A stretch of DNA of 64,000 nt, from assembly GCA_020726505.1 (NCBI GenBank), contig JAHLEZ010000013.1, positions 1-64,000 of the forward strand, given 5' to 3'. Position numbers and translations under genes: made by a program. This stretch comes from Leptodontidium sp. MPI-SDFR-AT-0119 (Eukaryota > Ascomycota > Leotiomycetes > Helotiales > Leptodontidiaceae). Under the pieces are notes generated by a model. It had not been told where the DNA came from and made no database searches. It saw only the letters and a program-made list of their open reading frames with translations. This document shows, piece after piece, positions 22,482 through 34,611 of this stretch (positions are counted from its first letter, which is position 1; each line of letters opens with the position of its first letter).

Positions 22482-24432
22482 ATGGCTCCATCCAAATCCT
22501 CTTTACACCATGATGTAGTTATCGTGGGTGCAGGCCACAATGGCATTGTAGCTGCAAAGACTTATCTCCAAATCAACCCTTCTGTTGATATCCTGATCAT
22601 CGATGGAGGTAGTTCAATTGGAGGGGTTTGGTCAGCCGAGCGAATCTATCCTGGTCTCATCTATGAAATGCCATGTCCCATGGCGAACTTTACGGATTTT
22701 GACATGGAGAAGGAGCTGGGCGTTGAGCCTTGGGGAGATGTCACTGGATATCAGATCAATGAGTTTCTGGTAAGTGCCGCCGTCAGTCATTAAAAGGGTT
22801 ATCTAAACTTCGAACAGAATCGATATGCTCAGAAATACGATATCCCCAAGCTATGCCAATTCAATACCCAGGCAGTAGCAGTTGAAAGGAATGAATCTGG
22901 CTGGAAGGTGGTCACTCGCCGGACTGTATCATCAAGAGAGATTGTCGAAGAAATTACCTGCACCAAACTCATCATATCAACTGGCATCACCTCCAAACCA
23001 AAGCCAACGCCTTGGGACCTGAGTAAATTTGAAGGCATCTCATTCCACGCTGTTGAAGTAGGTCAACGCCAGCACGAGGTTCTCGCTCCTGAGATCAAAC
23101 ATGTGACAGTCGTCGGTGGACACAAGTCCGCGCTGGAAGCTGTTGGAGCTTTTGCCCAAGCTGGGAAGAAGGTCGAATGGCTCATCAGGAAAGAAGGAGG
23201 CGGTCCAACGTGGATGATGCCAGCCAGAAATCCAGACGGTTCCTCGTTGGCCAAATTGTCGACGAAGCGATTCATGGGTTTCCTATCAAGCAGTGTTTAT
23301 CATTCAGATCGTTGGGTGAACCGATTCTTTCACAGTGGCAAGTATTGGTTCGGAACCTGGTTTTTGAACTGGTTCTGGAGGTTCATGACGACGCAAGTGA
23401 AGAAAGATGCCATTACCAAGAAGAATCGATACCACAGAAGTGAGAATGGGCGGAAGCTCGAGCCGGTTCCAGAAACGTGAGTGCACTTCCACATAACCCA
23501 TCCATTATGCTTTCCAAGTTGGAATTCATGCTGACTCTCTGCACAGCCTCTTTTGGTTCGTTCCAGGAGGTACAATGCTCCACGGAAGAGATCTCGAGAC
23601 GTTCAAACTAGTAGACGAAGGACACCTCGTCAATGTCACCAGAGAGAACATGATCTCCGCAGTCGGGAAATCGATCACTCTCTCAAACGGCGACAAGTTA
23701 TCCACAGACGCAATCATCTACTGCACCGGCTGGGAACTCGCCTTCCCGCCTCTCTTCTCCCCCGATCTAGCCAACGAGCTCGGCATCCCCGTCGATCCCT
23801 CCATCCTCTCCCCAAAACAAAAAGCATACTGGAAAACCCTCGACGCCTTAGCCGAAGCTCGCATCGACAACGACAACCCCCTGCTCAAGAACCCACCGCG
23901 CAACATCCACATCCCCAAATCAGCCAAGACACCTTTCCGACTATTCCGCTCGATCGTCCCTCCTACCCTAGCAGCGCGAGGCGATAACTCACTCGTCATC
24001 TTGGGCAATTATGCCGGTGGTCGCGTACAGCAAACTTCTGAGATAAACTGTCTCTGGGCCATCGCCTACCTCGAAGATCTAATGCCACCAGCCGCCAAAG
24101 CCATACTCGCGAACGAAGAGCTCATGAATAAGGACATCGCGCATCTAGAAGCTTTCAGGAGGAAGAGATATCTCAATTCATATCCATACCGGCTTGCTAT
24201 TTTCGAGGCTCCTGAATACGAGGATCTGGTCTTGACAGAGCTGGGACTGAGGTCGGATAGAAAGCGCATGCGTGTTCCGGGTGGGTGGAGGGGTTGGTTT
24301 GGATGGAAGGCGTGGGTTGAGGAGTGGTTTGGGTGTTATTTGGCGGGTGATTATGAGGGGATTGTGAGGGAGTTTTTGGAGAGTGTTGGGGAGAGGAGGG
24401 GATGTGATGAGAGTACGTCGTTGGACTTCTAA
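22482..24432 (+). CDS. FAD/NADPH-dependent monooxygenase (FMO-like), 610 aa
   Basis: Three exons (22482-22769, 22818-23476, 23547-24432) are separated by introns of 48 and 70 nt with consensus ends, and joining keeps the frame (1833 nt). Residues 10-22 hold the FAD-binding VVIVGAGHNGIVAAK (GxGxxG), and a Rossmann acidic end follows (ILIIDGG). A second dinucleotide-binding turn, VTVVGGHKSALEA, near residue 205 fits NADPH binding. IIYCTGWELAF near residue 365 is the late conserved ATG-like motif of flavin monooxygenases. The family inserts one oxygen atom into soft nucleophiles or carbonyls, but the substrate is unknown. It is not part of an obvious cluster. A single N-terminal Rossmann start and no signal peptide suggest a cytosolic enzyme. 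Confidence 0.85.
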
Positions 24433-24945
24433 GTCCTCCGTGAAAGATCTCAGGGGATGAATAATCCCAATCCTTTCCTTTGAATCTAAGCGAGATACAA
24501 AGGGAAAAGAGGTCACCACGTCAACTAGGAGTGATGAAATAGGAGGTTATGTTGCACGTCGCACTTTTTATGTCAACGTGGCTAGAAGCATCTACGGAAA
24601 AAAAGTTCGAGTCATGTCCTCGAGAAAAGTGTCATGACTCGAGAAGCTCTGGCTGAGGTTGGAGTGGAGTTTGTGTGCCAAGATTAACTCGCTTTTCAGG
24701 GGGGTAGTTTATTCGGTCGAACTGAGGGCAAGGAGATAAAAAACAAAGGGATACACCTACGGAGAATAGATTTTCGAACTGCTTTTAATAATGGATGGAA
24801 TGAAACTTGATGCTATTGGAGAGGTGGGACAACTTGGCGACCGTACTACCGCCCACTCATTCGGAACCCTTCTCACTTGACTTCAACAACCGTGGCAGGC
24901 AGGCATAGTCTTCGTCTCAACTTTGGCTGAGAGGAAGCTTACGCT
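24433..24945. other. Convergent intergenic region
   Basis: It lies between the 3' ends of the monooxygenase and the permease. No gene was found. Confidence 0.55.
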
Positions 24946-26693
24946 CTATCTCCCAAAGTGCTTCAGCTCCCAGTATCTCAAGGGAGGATAAACCAGCAGC
25001 GCCCATGCAAAGCCAACGTAATTGCCCATATCAGCACCATCATCTCCAACCAAAGCGGCAAGCGGGCCGATGAAGTAGTACTGCGCCATGCAAAGCACAG
25101 AGCCAGCCCAGCCAACACAGAATGCAACAAGCGCTGCGATTCCGATCGGTAGTTTATCCGGGGTGTTCCAATCGCTCCAGACGAAGTTGGGTGTACGTCT
25201 GCGTCGGAAGATGAACTCCTCCTCGAGAGTGATAGCAATCCAAATCACGACCCCTGGATATAATGAGCATAGAGAACTAGTGACGAGTGGGTGATTAAGG
25301 TAAACTTACAGTAACCCATCAAAGCCAAGAAGTTCGTGAAGATAGTCGAAAGATTGTTCCTCCCTGCAAGTGCGCAGACAGCGAAAACAATGACGGCGAA
25401 TGTATTCCAGATGAATCGTGGAACCATTGCGAATACTCTCCCGAGAATCTGGAAATCGATGCCAGAGATGTAGATGGGCGCCACCATGTTTGGGATGAGG
25501 CCCAGAGCTGAGACTACTGCACAGAATTTTCCAAAGCCGCCCAGTCCATTGTAACCAGCTACAACAAGAGCACCGGTTCCAGCACCGGCTGCCTCCCAAG
25601 TGGGATCGTTTTGGAGACCGGATGCGAGGCCAGCGCCAAGTGTGAATGTGAACGTAAATGACAGCGAGAGCCCCAGTAATGTGGCAGCAAAAACTTTCCA
25701 GCGTGTAGCAATTTTGGGATCGCAGTACACTAGAAAGTCGGCTGCTCCTGGTGCATAAGTGACAGCTGCGCTCAAGCATATAGAGAAGAAGCTCAGTCGA
25801 TTGCCTGCAAGTGTGGCTCCCTCAACAGTAGACGGGGATTTTGTGTCAAATTTTGGTCCAGCTGTTCCGGCCAGGATTAGGAGAACGATTGTTTGGGGGA
25901 TGAAAGCATATCTAACGGAAATCAGATGAGCCATGGCCATACGCAAGTGGAACTTACCTTTCAAAATAATGGAATAGCTTGATGCCAAATGTAGTAACTA
26001 CCCATGTGATGATGGCGGTTATAACAATTCCAACTTGAACAGTCAGACTGCCATTGGCAGACACGGCGGAGAGCATTTGGCCTGCTACAACAGCGTCTAT
26101 CATGGAATAGCCAATCAAGATGACCAAGTTGAGCAAGACACAAAGCTTCACAGGCCACCATCCCATAGTAAATCTCGCGCAGATCTAGGGTTTTGTCAGG
26201 ACACGCCTCGTCATATGGTTATGGCTCTACACACCATAGTTCGATTACCACTCCATGGACCCCATCCCGCTGTATAAGCCACGGGTATGCACCCCACCAA
26301 ACCTCCAAAGACACTGCACAAAACGGCATCTTTAAAGCCAAGTCCATATACTTCGCCGCCAATACTTCCAAGAGTAATATTTTGCGGTGCAGTGTTGATC
26401 GAGAACCACATCAGGACTATCTGCCAGAAACCGAGTGTTGTTCTAGCCGTCTGCTCATTCTCCTTCACTCGATGAATGCCGCGAGCTTCGAGGCCAAGAA
26501 CACGCTCGATTCGCTTCGTCCATTGAAGTATCTTGTAGTCGGGGGAGGTAAGGGAATCGTCGATATCGAGTGTTGCGTCTAATTCGTTGGAGGGGTCTTT
26601 CTCGGGCGAAAGTTGGAGTTGAGACTGGGATTGGGAGACATTTATTTCACGCCCCTTCTCTATATCGGTCATCGGTTCGTCGCTAGAGGCCAT
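24946..26693 (-). CDS. Purine-cytosine permease (FCY2/NCS1 family), 531 aa
   Basis: Four exons (26693-26235, 26184-25958, 25911-25310, 25253-24946) have introns of 50, 46 and 56 nt, and phases agree at every junction (1596 nt). The cytoplasmic N-terminus is acidic and Ser/Gln-rich, followed by RIERVLGLEARGIHRV. The membrane part opens with FWQIVLMWFSINTAPQNITLG, a hallmark of fungal NCS1 purine-cytosine permeases. It continues through about 12 hydrophobic segments. RFTMGWWPVKL and YNGLGGFGKFCAVVSALG match family blocks, and WVVIWIAITLEEEFIFRR precedes the last two segments. The family imports cytosine, adenine, guanine or hypoxanthine by proton symport at the plasma membrane. The length is as expected for FCY2-type proteins. 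The substrate among purines and cytosine cannot be told from sequence. Confidence 0.9.
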
Positions 26694-27518
26694 TCTATTG
26701 CGGATATTAGTCTATCCAATCCTCGATGTGAGTAAAAGAAAGGAGGAGAGGGAGAGGGGTAGCATGATTCTTAACGCTGGCATTATCCAGATCAAGTTGT
26801 AACCGTATACTCTCAGACCTTCTCCCAACCCAAGTACCATCTCCTCCTCTTCTCGTCTGTTCCGAGAGAGCAGGGTGGATGGCACCAATGGATTGGGCAT
26901 TGGACACCGGTTCATTTGCCTAGGTTACATTACCTGGATGATCGGAGGAAGCTGTCGTGCGACTTGAATGCTGCATTTTCCCAACAGGTTGCGGAGTCTG
27001 TTCGTACATATTTAATAGATGAGCTGGTTCCAATCGATTAAAGTTCGAGCTGTGCTGTTACTTTTGTGAAGTGGGGCGAAATGAAATGAAGCTTTGAAGC
27101 TTGTCAAAAATTCTGGAGATGATCAGCAGTGCGGGGTCAAGTTGTGCCGGCGGATGCCAAGAACCGAGCAAAAGCTTCTTCAAAGAAGAACTACGAGTGC
27201 CGCTTCTAAGTGCAGTGGTATAGCAATAGTAAGATCAAAGAAGCTTTTACTATTTACATCAAGAGCTTAGTGATGGGATGGGATGGGGCTTGTGTGAAAA
27301 TGGAGAAGTCTCCCACTCCCCATTCTGGGCCTGCTGCCCGGCATATCTGCGCCATATGAACTGCAGGGGCCTCTAGCAAGCTTCATGCGTGTCCAGGTAT
27401 CTATTCCTTCCTGTTAATTTCTGGATAGCTATTTCTATTGATCTGCTTCTTTGCGGTAGTTGATAGCTGGCTTGCTTCAATATCTCAAAGCTAGAGAACC
27501 TCTTCAGTCGATTGTCTT
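26694..27518. promoter_or_regulatory. Divergent intergenic region, permease and GNAT protein
   Basis: It holds the promoters of the permease (minus) and the acetyltransferase (plus). No recognised operator was found. Confidence 0.4.
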
Positions 27519-28268
27519 GTGAAACTGTTCCGCACTTTATTAAACAGCTTATCGACGAAAGCCATCACCCCCACCATGTCTTCACCGCCAGAAATAACGC
27601 TCGCTCTTGTCAAGTCCGAGGATGACTTCCTCGAGATAGCGACCCTCTATGCCCTCGGCTTCAAGCAGTCTCCAATTATGGACGCAATCGCGGGTCCTCC
27701 AGATCTCAACGCATCCGCGGCCCACCTTTGTCATGTTTGTAAGCATGCCCGCTTCAAAATCCCCAGTTCTCACTAATTCGACTTCTTTTCAATAGGGAAG
27801 ACAGACCCTGAAACCCGGTTCATGAAAGCGACTATCCCATCTGGTCGTATTGTTGGCTTTGCAAAGTGGAATTTCTTCTCCAGCATCGGTCCTCAGAATC
27901 CGTTCCCGACCGAGTTCCCCCCAGCTGGCAACCCCGAACTGGGGAAATGGATGTTCGGTGAATTTGCCAGGGTGATGAATGAAAAGATGCTGGGGAAGAA
28001 GTATGTGTATATGCATATCCTGGTCATTGATCCTGAGTTCCAGCGGATGGGCATCGGAAAGCGGATGCTAGAGTGGGGTTTGAAACTTGTAGATGAAGAG
28101 GGGTTGGAGACTTATATCGATGCTAGTCCTGAGGGTAAGGGGCTTTATGAGAAGATGGGGTGGAAGACAACTAATGTTCTTGATGTCGACTTGAAGAAGT
28201 GGGGTGGTAAGGACGAGATATCGACAGCTTACAGTATGGTGAGGCCAGTTCAGGGAAAGACTAGGTAG
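27519..28268 (+). CDS. GNAT-family N-acetyltransferase, 230 aa (or 211 aa)
   Basis: Exon 1 runs from 27519 (or the ATG at 27576) to 27738 and exon 2 is 27796-28268. The 57-nt intron (GTAAGC...CAATAG) splits a Trp codon, restoring HVWKTDPETRFMK. The GNAT signature is clear: the strand-4 segment YMHILVIDPEFQRMGIGKR contains the acetyl-CoA pyrophosphate loop (Q-R-x-G-I-G), followed by the helix and LYEKMGWK typical of motif B. Acceptor substrates in this group include amines and protein N-termini, and nothing in the sequence chooses between them. The longer start adds about 19 residues rich in Lys, Arg, Leu and Ser, which could be a mitochondrial presequence. The choice of start therefore decides the compartment and is open. 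Confidence 0.85.
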
Positions 28269-30360
28269 AGGTATATTTCAGCATCGAGGAATCTCGCTTG
28301 AGAAATCCCTCTGTCACTAATACGAAGTTGTCGCGATGCGACATCACCTGCCCAAATATTTTATGTCCTCAACCATCCAACGTCACCAAAAGTTCTATCT
28401 TCATCTTACCTCCGAAGTTGTGTCGTCTCTGGGGGCTTGTCCCTTAAGCTTCCAATCGCGGCAGAAATCTCGAGTGTTTTGTGAGAATACTGGTGCCCAC
28501 TTTGGCTCAGCTTGAAGGATGAACCACACCTCAATCTCTATCAGGCACTAGGATTAAGTATCTTGCAAATCCTGGAGGAATTCATAGTTCCAACTTTCCG
28601 ATCTCATCAACATCAAAATCTTGCCGAATTTTACAGCTGGTCTGTAATATTTTCAACAAATCATAATCAATCCGACATATTCTTTGCATTTCCTCTTATA
28701 TCTACCAAGCCGGTCTTGATATCCCTTCTACATCACACTAAATTTCACGACAAAATTCTAAACTGGAGTTTCATGTGCTGGAAGCGTTGTAACGCTCTTG
28801 AGAGGGTCGTGAATGTCCTTCAGACTTCCAGCACCCCGAGCTGGATGGCAGGGAGGGGAAATGGCTTGACGCTCAAATGCTGTGGAGGGGTGACAAGCCG
28901 AGATGCTGATTGTGTGTGTAGATTTATAGTGTGATTAGTGCATCTATCAATGAAATGGTGCTTCTGGTTCCAAATTTAAACAACGTATAGTAAATAGCAG
29001 CCTATACAAACAACATGCATGCCGCAAGCAGGACAGCAACTGTCCTTTAGTCTATTAGCCCTGCATGTTTCTTTGTCATTCCCAACGAATTTATTAAATG
29101 ATACCTTTCTCACAAACAGGTCAGAGAAGGAGCAGGAGATCAAAATTTAGTTACCTGCAAATGAATAGGCTTGCTCGCTTGCTCGCTCATGTTTTCCTGG
29201 AGATTGGTGAGAAGTGTGTTAAGCAAGGTCAACTGCCTCTAGATGCTAGCAATTTGTGTTGAAATTAATTAGAACATAGAAGCTTCCGTTCATGCAATCA
29301 CATCACAAAGCTATTCTTGGTTTACAAAATTAATTGTGACTGGCTTGTGCAGCTTTGCTCCCCTAGTTTAGATATTGAGCTTACAAGACATGTATGTTTG
29401 ACAAGTTCTTTGCCAGATTGTTAAGCAGAGTGGTATGTTAATCATAGCGCAAACCACTTTCCTTATCAGAGAGAGGGTCAGCCCGTTGAAAAATCATGTC
29501 GTGAACTCAAGGAAGGCGAGTATAAATACCAGAGAAGAAGCCTAAAGGTCCTCGTACAGAAAAGCGATATCCAGGACATCCTGAATAAATACATGTGAAG
29601 CCCCTTCAATCTGACGAACTTTGTTTTATATATTTATTGATTTTATCTTCTTATCTTCAATTGATTCTAATGTACTTGAAGAGTGTCTTTCAAAAGACAA
29701 GTCCTGCTGATGGGTTCAAGATAATTTACAGATGCATACTCTTGAGTCAATTAGAATTCAATCTGGAAAACATTATACTCCAACTGGAATAGAGCTTTGA
29801 GTGAATGAGCTATATTAATTGAGCTAGAGTCCTTTGAGAGATCATGGCTTTAACTAAAGATTGCCTTTCATACTGCGTAAATTATCCTTTCTGGGAACGA
29901 GAAGAGGTTTCAAGCAGGTAATACGTTCTCTCCACTTGATTTGCCTCAAGTTGTGTGAATGAAAGCGTATTCGCCCAATTTGCCCTTTTGCTAGGCTATT
30001 AATTCTCAAATAGAGCGCAAAGTGTAAGTGAATGCAGAAATTCGAGGCAGGTCAACCCGAAATGACTTACCCATTTATTGCTAATCAGAGCGTGAATAGA
30101 GCGACTTTAAGGGTTCTTCAGGCATCTCGACTAGTCCTCTTTAAGCATCCACTGCTCTTTGATTTCTATACAAGAGAGGCCTCTCTCCCTCCTCGAAAAT
30201 ATTTCTTGTTCCTCTATACAACAACACCTGCAACACCTCACGCTGTCTCTTGCACATCTTGCCCCTTCTCTCCATTACACTCACACCACAATCAACGACT
30301 ACTTCTCAAACACAAGAAACAAACACTTCTAAACAACAAAGTACAAAACATCCATCCAAA
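28269..30360. other. AT-rich gene-poor stretch
   Basis: About 2.1 kb, noticeably richer in A and T from about 28940 to 29900. The 140-codon plus frame at 28512-28934 has no recognisable features. No repeat unit or transposon protein was seen. Confidence 0.5.
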
Positions 30361-30883
30361 ATGGCCGCTCCAGCAAACGCCAACACCCTCCCAGACACCA
30401 CCAACCCTTCGCTAATTCTAATTGGCTACCTAGTCGACTTCGAGAAGATCTCAACCCTCCAAACTCGACACCGGTACGAGTCTCCAACACTGGCTCACCA
30501 AGCTGCAATTGAGGCAGCTATAGTCGCGAACATGGATGAGCAATTCGCTTCTCTTAAGAAGCTGTTCATTGCAAACGCTGCTTGTGAGAAGTGCCACCAG
30601 TCGCCTCTCGTTGCCGGCTCCGTCCACCAAAACTTTGCCAACGCGGAGACCCAAACACTTTGGGACAACCTTGTGGACATTGTGGACGGTAAGAATTCCC
30701 TTCCTTCTCTTTCCTCGTGTCTGGCTTTTGTTCAGAATGCTAATTATCGTTGTTGTCTTTCCAGAGTTGAAGACCTGCCCGTTGGACATCAAACAAGTCC
30801 ATATGGACTTCGTCAAGAGATCCTTCGAACAGCTGGAGACTGCATACCGCCACGACAATGTTGCTGCAGCTGGTCTTTGCTAG
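30361..30883 (+). CDS. Small conserved-looking protein of unknown function, 148 aa
   Basis: Exon 1 is 30361-30688 and exon 2 is 30765-30883. The 76-nt intron has GTAAGA at its start, a TGCTAATTATC branch-like stretch and TTTCCAG at its end. The start sits in an ATCCAAAATGG context after a CA-rich leader, typical of expressed fungal genes. The product is mostly helical and acidic. It has a CEKC pair near residue 78 and ends in VAAAGLC. No signal peptide or membrane segment is visible. I do not recognise the family. The clean intron, good start context and even codon use argue that it is real. Confidence 0.65.
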
Positions 30884-31433
30884 ATCTTTGCTCTGCAACG
30901 ATGCTTCCCTGGGTTGGTTTTTGGCGACTTGGGGTTTGTTTTGGCTCTGAGGTAGCAGTTTCTTGGTAGATTTAGAATTCGGATAGTCAAATACCAAAAA
31001 TATTGATCTCCCCACCAATTTCGGATGAAAGTGTATTTCTGAAACATCTGGATCTGGTAGATCGAACATAAGCTTCGGATGATCGTAGATTTGATGAACT
31101 AACGTCTTATATCTGATCTCATTTGAGCCTATGCCACATGTACCCAAGAACGAGTTATGATATTCTCCCAAAACCACATTATTAGAGTCTTGTTTTAAGA
31201 ATGTTTCTGCTTCCCAATAAAATACAACAAACAAAAAGACCATCCGCGAGTCGCTACATACCTTATTCGTTTTCGTTACAACCCCTAAACATCGCCAAGG
31301 CCCAAACAAAGCTAACCGAGAAGCTCATCCTAAAATCCAGGGGTTCCCCAACCGTCGATCATCCACCTCACCCCTATTCCAAAACACTCCCTATCCAAAA
31401 AATCAAACTCTCTTCCTTCCACCACAATGCGCC
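30884..31433. other. Intergenic between small orphan and GT32 gene
   Basis: It contains the 3' UTR of the small gene and the CA/CT-rich leader of the glycosyltransferase gene. No further gene is supportable. Confidence 0.5.
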
Positions 31434-32657
31434 ATGATACGCCAACACGAGGAGGACGGCAGGAATGCCATCCCTCTCCCAGTCCAAGCCATTGCGATCC
31501 GGCGTAAAAGACCCCGGCGAATCCTCTATACGATCGTCGGCCTCATCCTCCTCTACCTCCTTGTCGCATACGAACCAGTGCCTCTCCCGATCCTCGTGCA
31601 TTCGCCGAAGAAGATCCAATATGATCTGTATCCGACGTACGAATATCTGTCCTTGTACAGACAGAAAGCCGATCTAGCATTCGAAGCGGCGCTGGATGAG
31701 AAACTCCGCGCCTTGGAGCTAGAGGTTATAAAGACTCTGCCGACTGATCACCATGAACTCGCGACGAACCTCACGATATGGCAGATCACTACACAGGAAG
31801 CCGCAGATGCATTACCGCTTTGGACGAGCCAGTGGAGAGATAACAACAAAGATTGGGTTTATAACCTCTTTACATCGCCGCCTGTGGAGCTGTACTCCCA
31901 TTTCAAGGGCATACCAGAGATTGCGGGCATGAATAGCACATCAACGACTGTGCAGAATGATTTGATGCGGTATCTGTTACTGTGGTTCCATGGGGGCTTT
32001 TACACAGACGTGGATACGTGGGATAGGGTTGCACTGAGAGATTGCCCGCCCATTGCGGCTGTGCTTGCGAATCAGAAGGAGGTCAGTCTGATGGTGGGTG
32101 TCGATCTTGACGAGCCGTTCCTCGGCGATGTGACGATGCGGGAGTGGAAGTGGGCGAGGGCTGTTGGGTTCGGACAGGCTGTTATGTGGGCGCCTATGAG
32201 GTTCGATCCGATATTGAGGAAGGCGATCGTGAGGACTGTGAGCCATGCCAGGATACATGATACTTTTGCAGAGGAGACTTGGAGGGAAAAGATTACTGCG
32301 AGAACAGACTACACGGGGGAGATAAGCGGGAATGGGATGTTCACTGACGTGGTGCTGGAGGTTCTGAGTGCTACTTTGAAGGAGGGCCATGATATGCGGG
32401 ATAGGGAGGCCGGGCTAGAGAGGAGAGTTACGTGGAAGAAGTTTCGGGGATTAAAGGAGATTTTGTGGATGGATGGGGAGCAAGTTAAAGAGGGGTCGGA
32501 GGACGATATGAGAGGATTAGCTGTTTTGCCTATCAATGTGTGGGGGAATGGGAAGAGTCACAGTAAATCTGGGACTTTTGAGCACCCTGAAGCATGTATC
32601 AACCACCTGCCTGGATTTAGGCCGAAGGAGGGTTGGAAACAGAAAGTTCTTGGGTAG
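31434..32657 (+). CDS. GT32-family glycosyltransferase (Och1/IPC-mannosyltransferase type), 407 aa
   Basis: A single exon. Residues about 27-44 (ILYTIVGLILLYLLVAY) form one N-terminal membrane segment after a basic cytoplasmic tail (RRKRPRR), which is the type II topology of Golgi glycosyltransferases. LTIWQITTQEA and the DNNKDWVYNLF stretch precede the conserved YLLLWFHGGFYTDVDTWD. This holds the DxD metal/nucleotide-sugar motif of the GT32 family (Och1 alpha-1,6-mannosyltransferases and the Sur1/Csg1 mannosyltransferases of sphingolipids). The likely reaction is mannosyl transfer from GDP-mannose in the Golgi. Which acceptor is used, N-glycan core or inositol phosphoceramide, cannot be decided here. 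Confidence 0.85.
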   Translation: MIRQHEEDGRNAIPLPVQAIAIRRKRPRRILYTIVGLILLYLLVAYEPVPLPILVHSPKKIQYDLYPTYEYLSLYRQKADLAFEAALDEKLRALELEVIKTLPTDHHELATNLTIWQITTQEAADALPLWTSQWRDNNKDWVYNLFTSPPVELYSHFKGIPEIAGMNSTSTTVQNDLMRYLLLWFHGGFYTDVDTWDRVALRDCPPIAAVLANQKEVSLMVGVDLDEPFLGDVTMREWKWARAVGFGQAVMWAPMRFDPILRKAIVRTVSHARIHDTFAEETWREKITARTDYTGEISGNGMFTDVVLEVLSATLKEGHDMRDREAGLERRVTWKKFRGLKEILWMDGEQVKEGSEDDMRGLAVLPINVWGNGKSHSKSGTFEHPEACINHLPGFRPKEGWKQKVLG

Positions 32658-33024
32658 TCAAATCTCTTGTATGTCACCCTTTTGTCAAGAAATTCGTACC
32701 AAGTCTTTCATTGTATTGAGGCTATTCGTAAAAGAGGAGGCCAGGTCCAGAGAATACATACAAAGTAAAGAAACGTCACTATGAGAAGATCCTCCAGAAT
32801 GTGCAGACCTTTGCTGATTACAAAAGCAGAAAACTTCAGACTGCTCGCTATGTCCATCCTTCATTCCTGCCTGGGCCATTGCGAGAGTGGTGTCCTTCGA
32901 AATCCGTCCATGAGCAATTGAAAGACCCAATATCCAGTCCATTGAACCAAGACATAGTGCAACCAAAGTCCATTCAAGACCAGAAAGAGGCTCTAACATC
33001 CCAGCAAAGCCATCCAGAAGAGAA
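32658..33024. other. Convergent intergenic region
   Basis: It lies between the 3' ends of the GT32 and RRM-type genes. No gene recognised. Confidence 0.55.
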
Positions 33025-34611
33025 TCAGTCATGCATAGCCGTCTTCAAATCCAACGGATGAATGCAAGGATCCTTCGAGAACGTAGTCTGCAAGCCCTTC
33101 CAGACAATAGACTCCGCACCCTCAACACCATCCGTCTTGGCATTAGCTCTCTTATCCAGTGCTCTCTTGACCTTAATCGCCGACTCAACATCTGCAAACA
33201 CGACCGTAGCATTCCCACCATTGTACAGCCAGACCAACTGCACATTATCCTCTCCTGCAATCTTGCAGCACAGATCCTTGAGCTGGCGCTCGCCGAACAT
33301 GAAGAAGAATTTTCCCTTTACGATCGTGAGGCGGCGGGTTGCGAAGGGGTGCTCGTTCATCGATCTGATGGTATGGTCTGCTGGGACGGCATCACCTCGA
33401 ACCACATTAACGATGAAGCGGAAGCGCTCTGGTCTGCTTCTCTCACGCTCCTTGATGAGAACATTTTGGAAAGCCTCGGCGTGGATGGCATGTTGGAAGA
33501 TAATACCGACGAAACGGGCTTGGTTATCGGTGTCAAAGCCAAATTGGATTCTGACCAAAGGACCTTCTTGAACAGCTTGTGTGATCTCTTGCAAACCGAT
33601 GCTGTTGGGGAGGTTCAGGAGGAAGACTAAGCGCATTTGTTCGGTAAGTGGCTCCTCGCGAGTGCTGACGACCTTGGGGATACGGCCAACTGGATGGAGG
33701 CGCGGTCCAACATTGCTGCTCTTGTGTTCAGGGCGAAGCTCAATGATGCGGGTAGCAGGATCGGAGGAGCTGGCGATGTTTGCCCACGAGGATGGCTGAG
33801 CGCCGACTTGCTCCGCGGCAGCAACCACCGACTTTGCCTTAACCGTACTCTCTCCAGAGGAAGCGGAGGATATGCTCGAATACTGTCTTGGTTCCGCGGG
33901 CTTCTGAACCGGGTGAGCAACTTGTTCCTGTTGACTTGGAGGGCTAACAGTCTGCTCTTCGGTCGTATGTACGGCGAGTCCTGGAGGTGGAGCGACAACA
34001 GGACCACCTTGTGCGCCAGGCAGAGCAATTGTTGGAACAGCGATTCTCGGGATTGCCGGTAGGAGAGACTTGGAAGATTGGACAACTAGCGGAGAGGGGT
34101 GTCCATGACCATTCAAGCCGTTTTGGTGTCCGAGATACTGCTTGGAGCTCTGATTTCCACCGGGTAGCTCCTTGCCCTGCAGCTCGAAAACCTCACCGGG
34201 TCTCATGGCCATGCTGATGAACAGCTGGCTACCGCTCTCATGAGTACTACCATGCAGGGCTCTCTTCACATCCTGCGCGTCATCCGCATGCTTCATGATG
34301 ACCCATCTGAAGGTCTCTTGGCTGCCAAGGCAGATGAGGACTGGTGATTTGTTGACCTTGCCAAATGGCATAAACATTTCTCTGAAGGCATTGGATGTGA
34401 TGCCAAAAGGGACACCTCTGACGTAGAGGACGAGGCCGGCGCGTTCTTCACCCGCGTATGCCTCAGGGACTCCAGGAATGTGTTTGTAGACCTTCAGGTT
34501 TGCCGCCGTGATCCAAGTGTCTTGACCGACAGGATTGTTCCAACCAGCGATGTCGAGGTAGGATACGAGGGGAGGTGAGGGTGAGATCTTGAACTGCCAA
34601 ACGTTTGCCAT
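33025..34611 (-). CDS. Putative RRM-type RNA-binding protein, 528 aa
   Basis: The start was taken at 34611 (MANVWQFKISPSPPL). The frame is open further upstream to 34755, but that part is basic low-complexity leader. Residues about 60-135 resemble an RRM: LVLYVRGVPFGITSNAFREMF is strand 1 and helix 1, and FRWVIMKHADDAQDVKRAL is strand 3 and helix 2. A Pro/Gln/Ser-rich central linker (residues about 160-330) follows. A second RRM-like region starts at about 345 (MRLVFLLNLPNSIGLQEI) and a third fits about 440-500 (NVQLVWLYNGGNATVVFADVESAIKVKRAL). The RNP residues are weakly conserved, so RNA binding is inferred from the fold pattern. No signal peptide. It is probably nuclear or cytoplasmic, and the target is unknown. 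Confidence 0.75.
   Translation of the reverse strand: MANVWQFKISPSPPLVSYLDIAGWNNPVGQDTWITAANLKVYKHIPGVPEAYAGEERAGLVLYVRGVPFGITSNAFREMFMPFGKVNKSPVLICLGSQETFRWVIMKHADDAQDVKRALHGSTHESGSQLFISMAMRPGEVFELQGKELPGGNQSSKQYLGHQNGLNGHGHPSPLVVQSSKSLLPAIPRIAVPTIALPGAQGGPVVAPPPGLAVHTTEEQTVSPPSQQEQVAHPVQKPAEPRQYSSISSASSGESTVKAKSVVAAAEQVGAQPSSWANIASSSDPATRIIELRPEHKSSNVGPRLHPVGRIPKVVSTREEPLTEQMRLVFLLNLPNSIGLQEITQAVQEGPLVRIQFGFDTDNQARFVGIIFQHAIHAEAFQNVLIKERERSRPERFRFIVNVVRGDAVPADHTIRSMNEHPFATRRLTIVKGKFFFMFGERQLKDLCCKIAGEDNVQLVWLYNGGNATVVFADVESAIKVKRALDKRANAKTDGVEGAESIVWKGLQTTFSKDPCIHPLDLKTAMHD

Noticed and set aside
28512..28934. 140-codon plus-strand frame
   Set aside because: No recognisable domain, no clear start context and composition like its surroundings; treated as chance.
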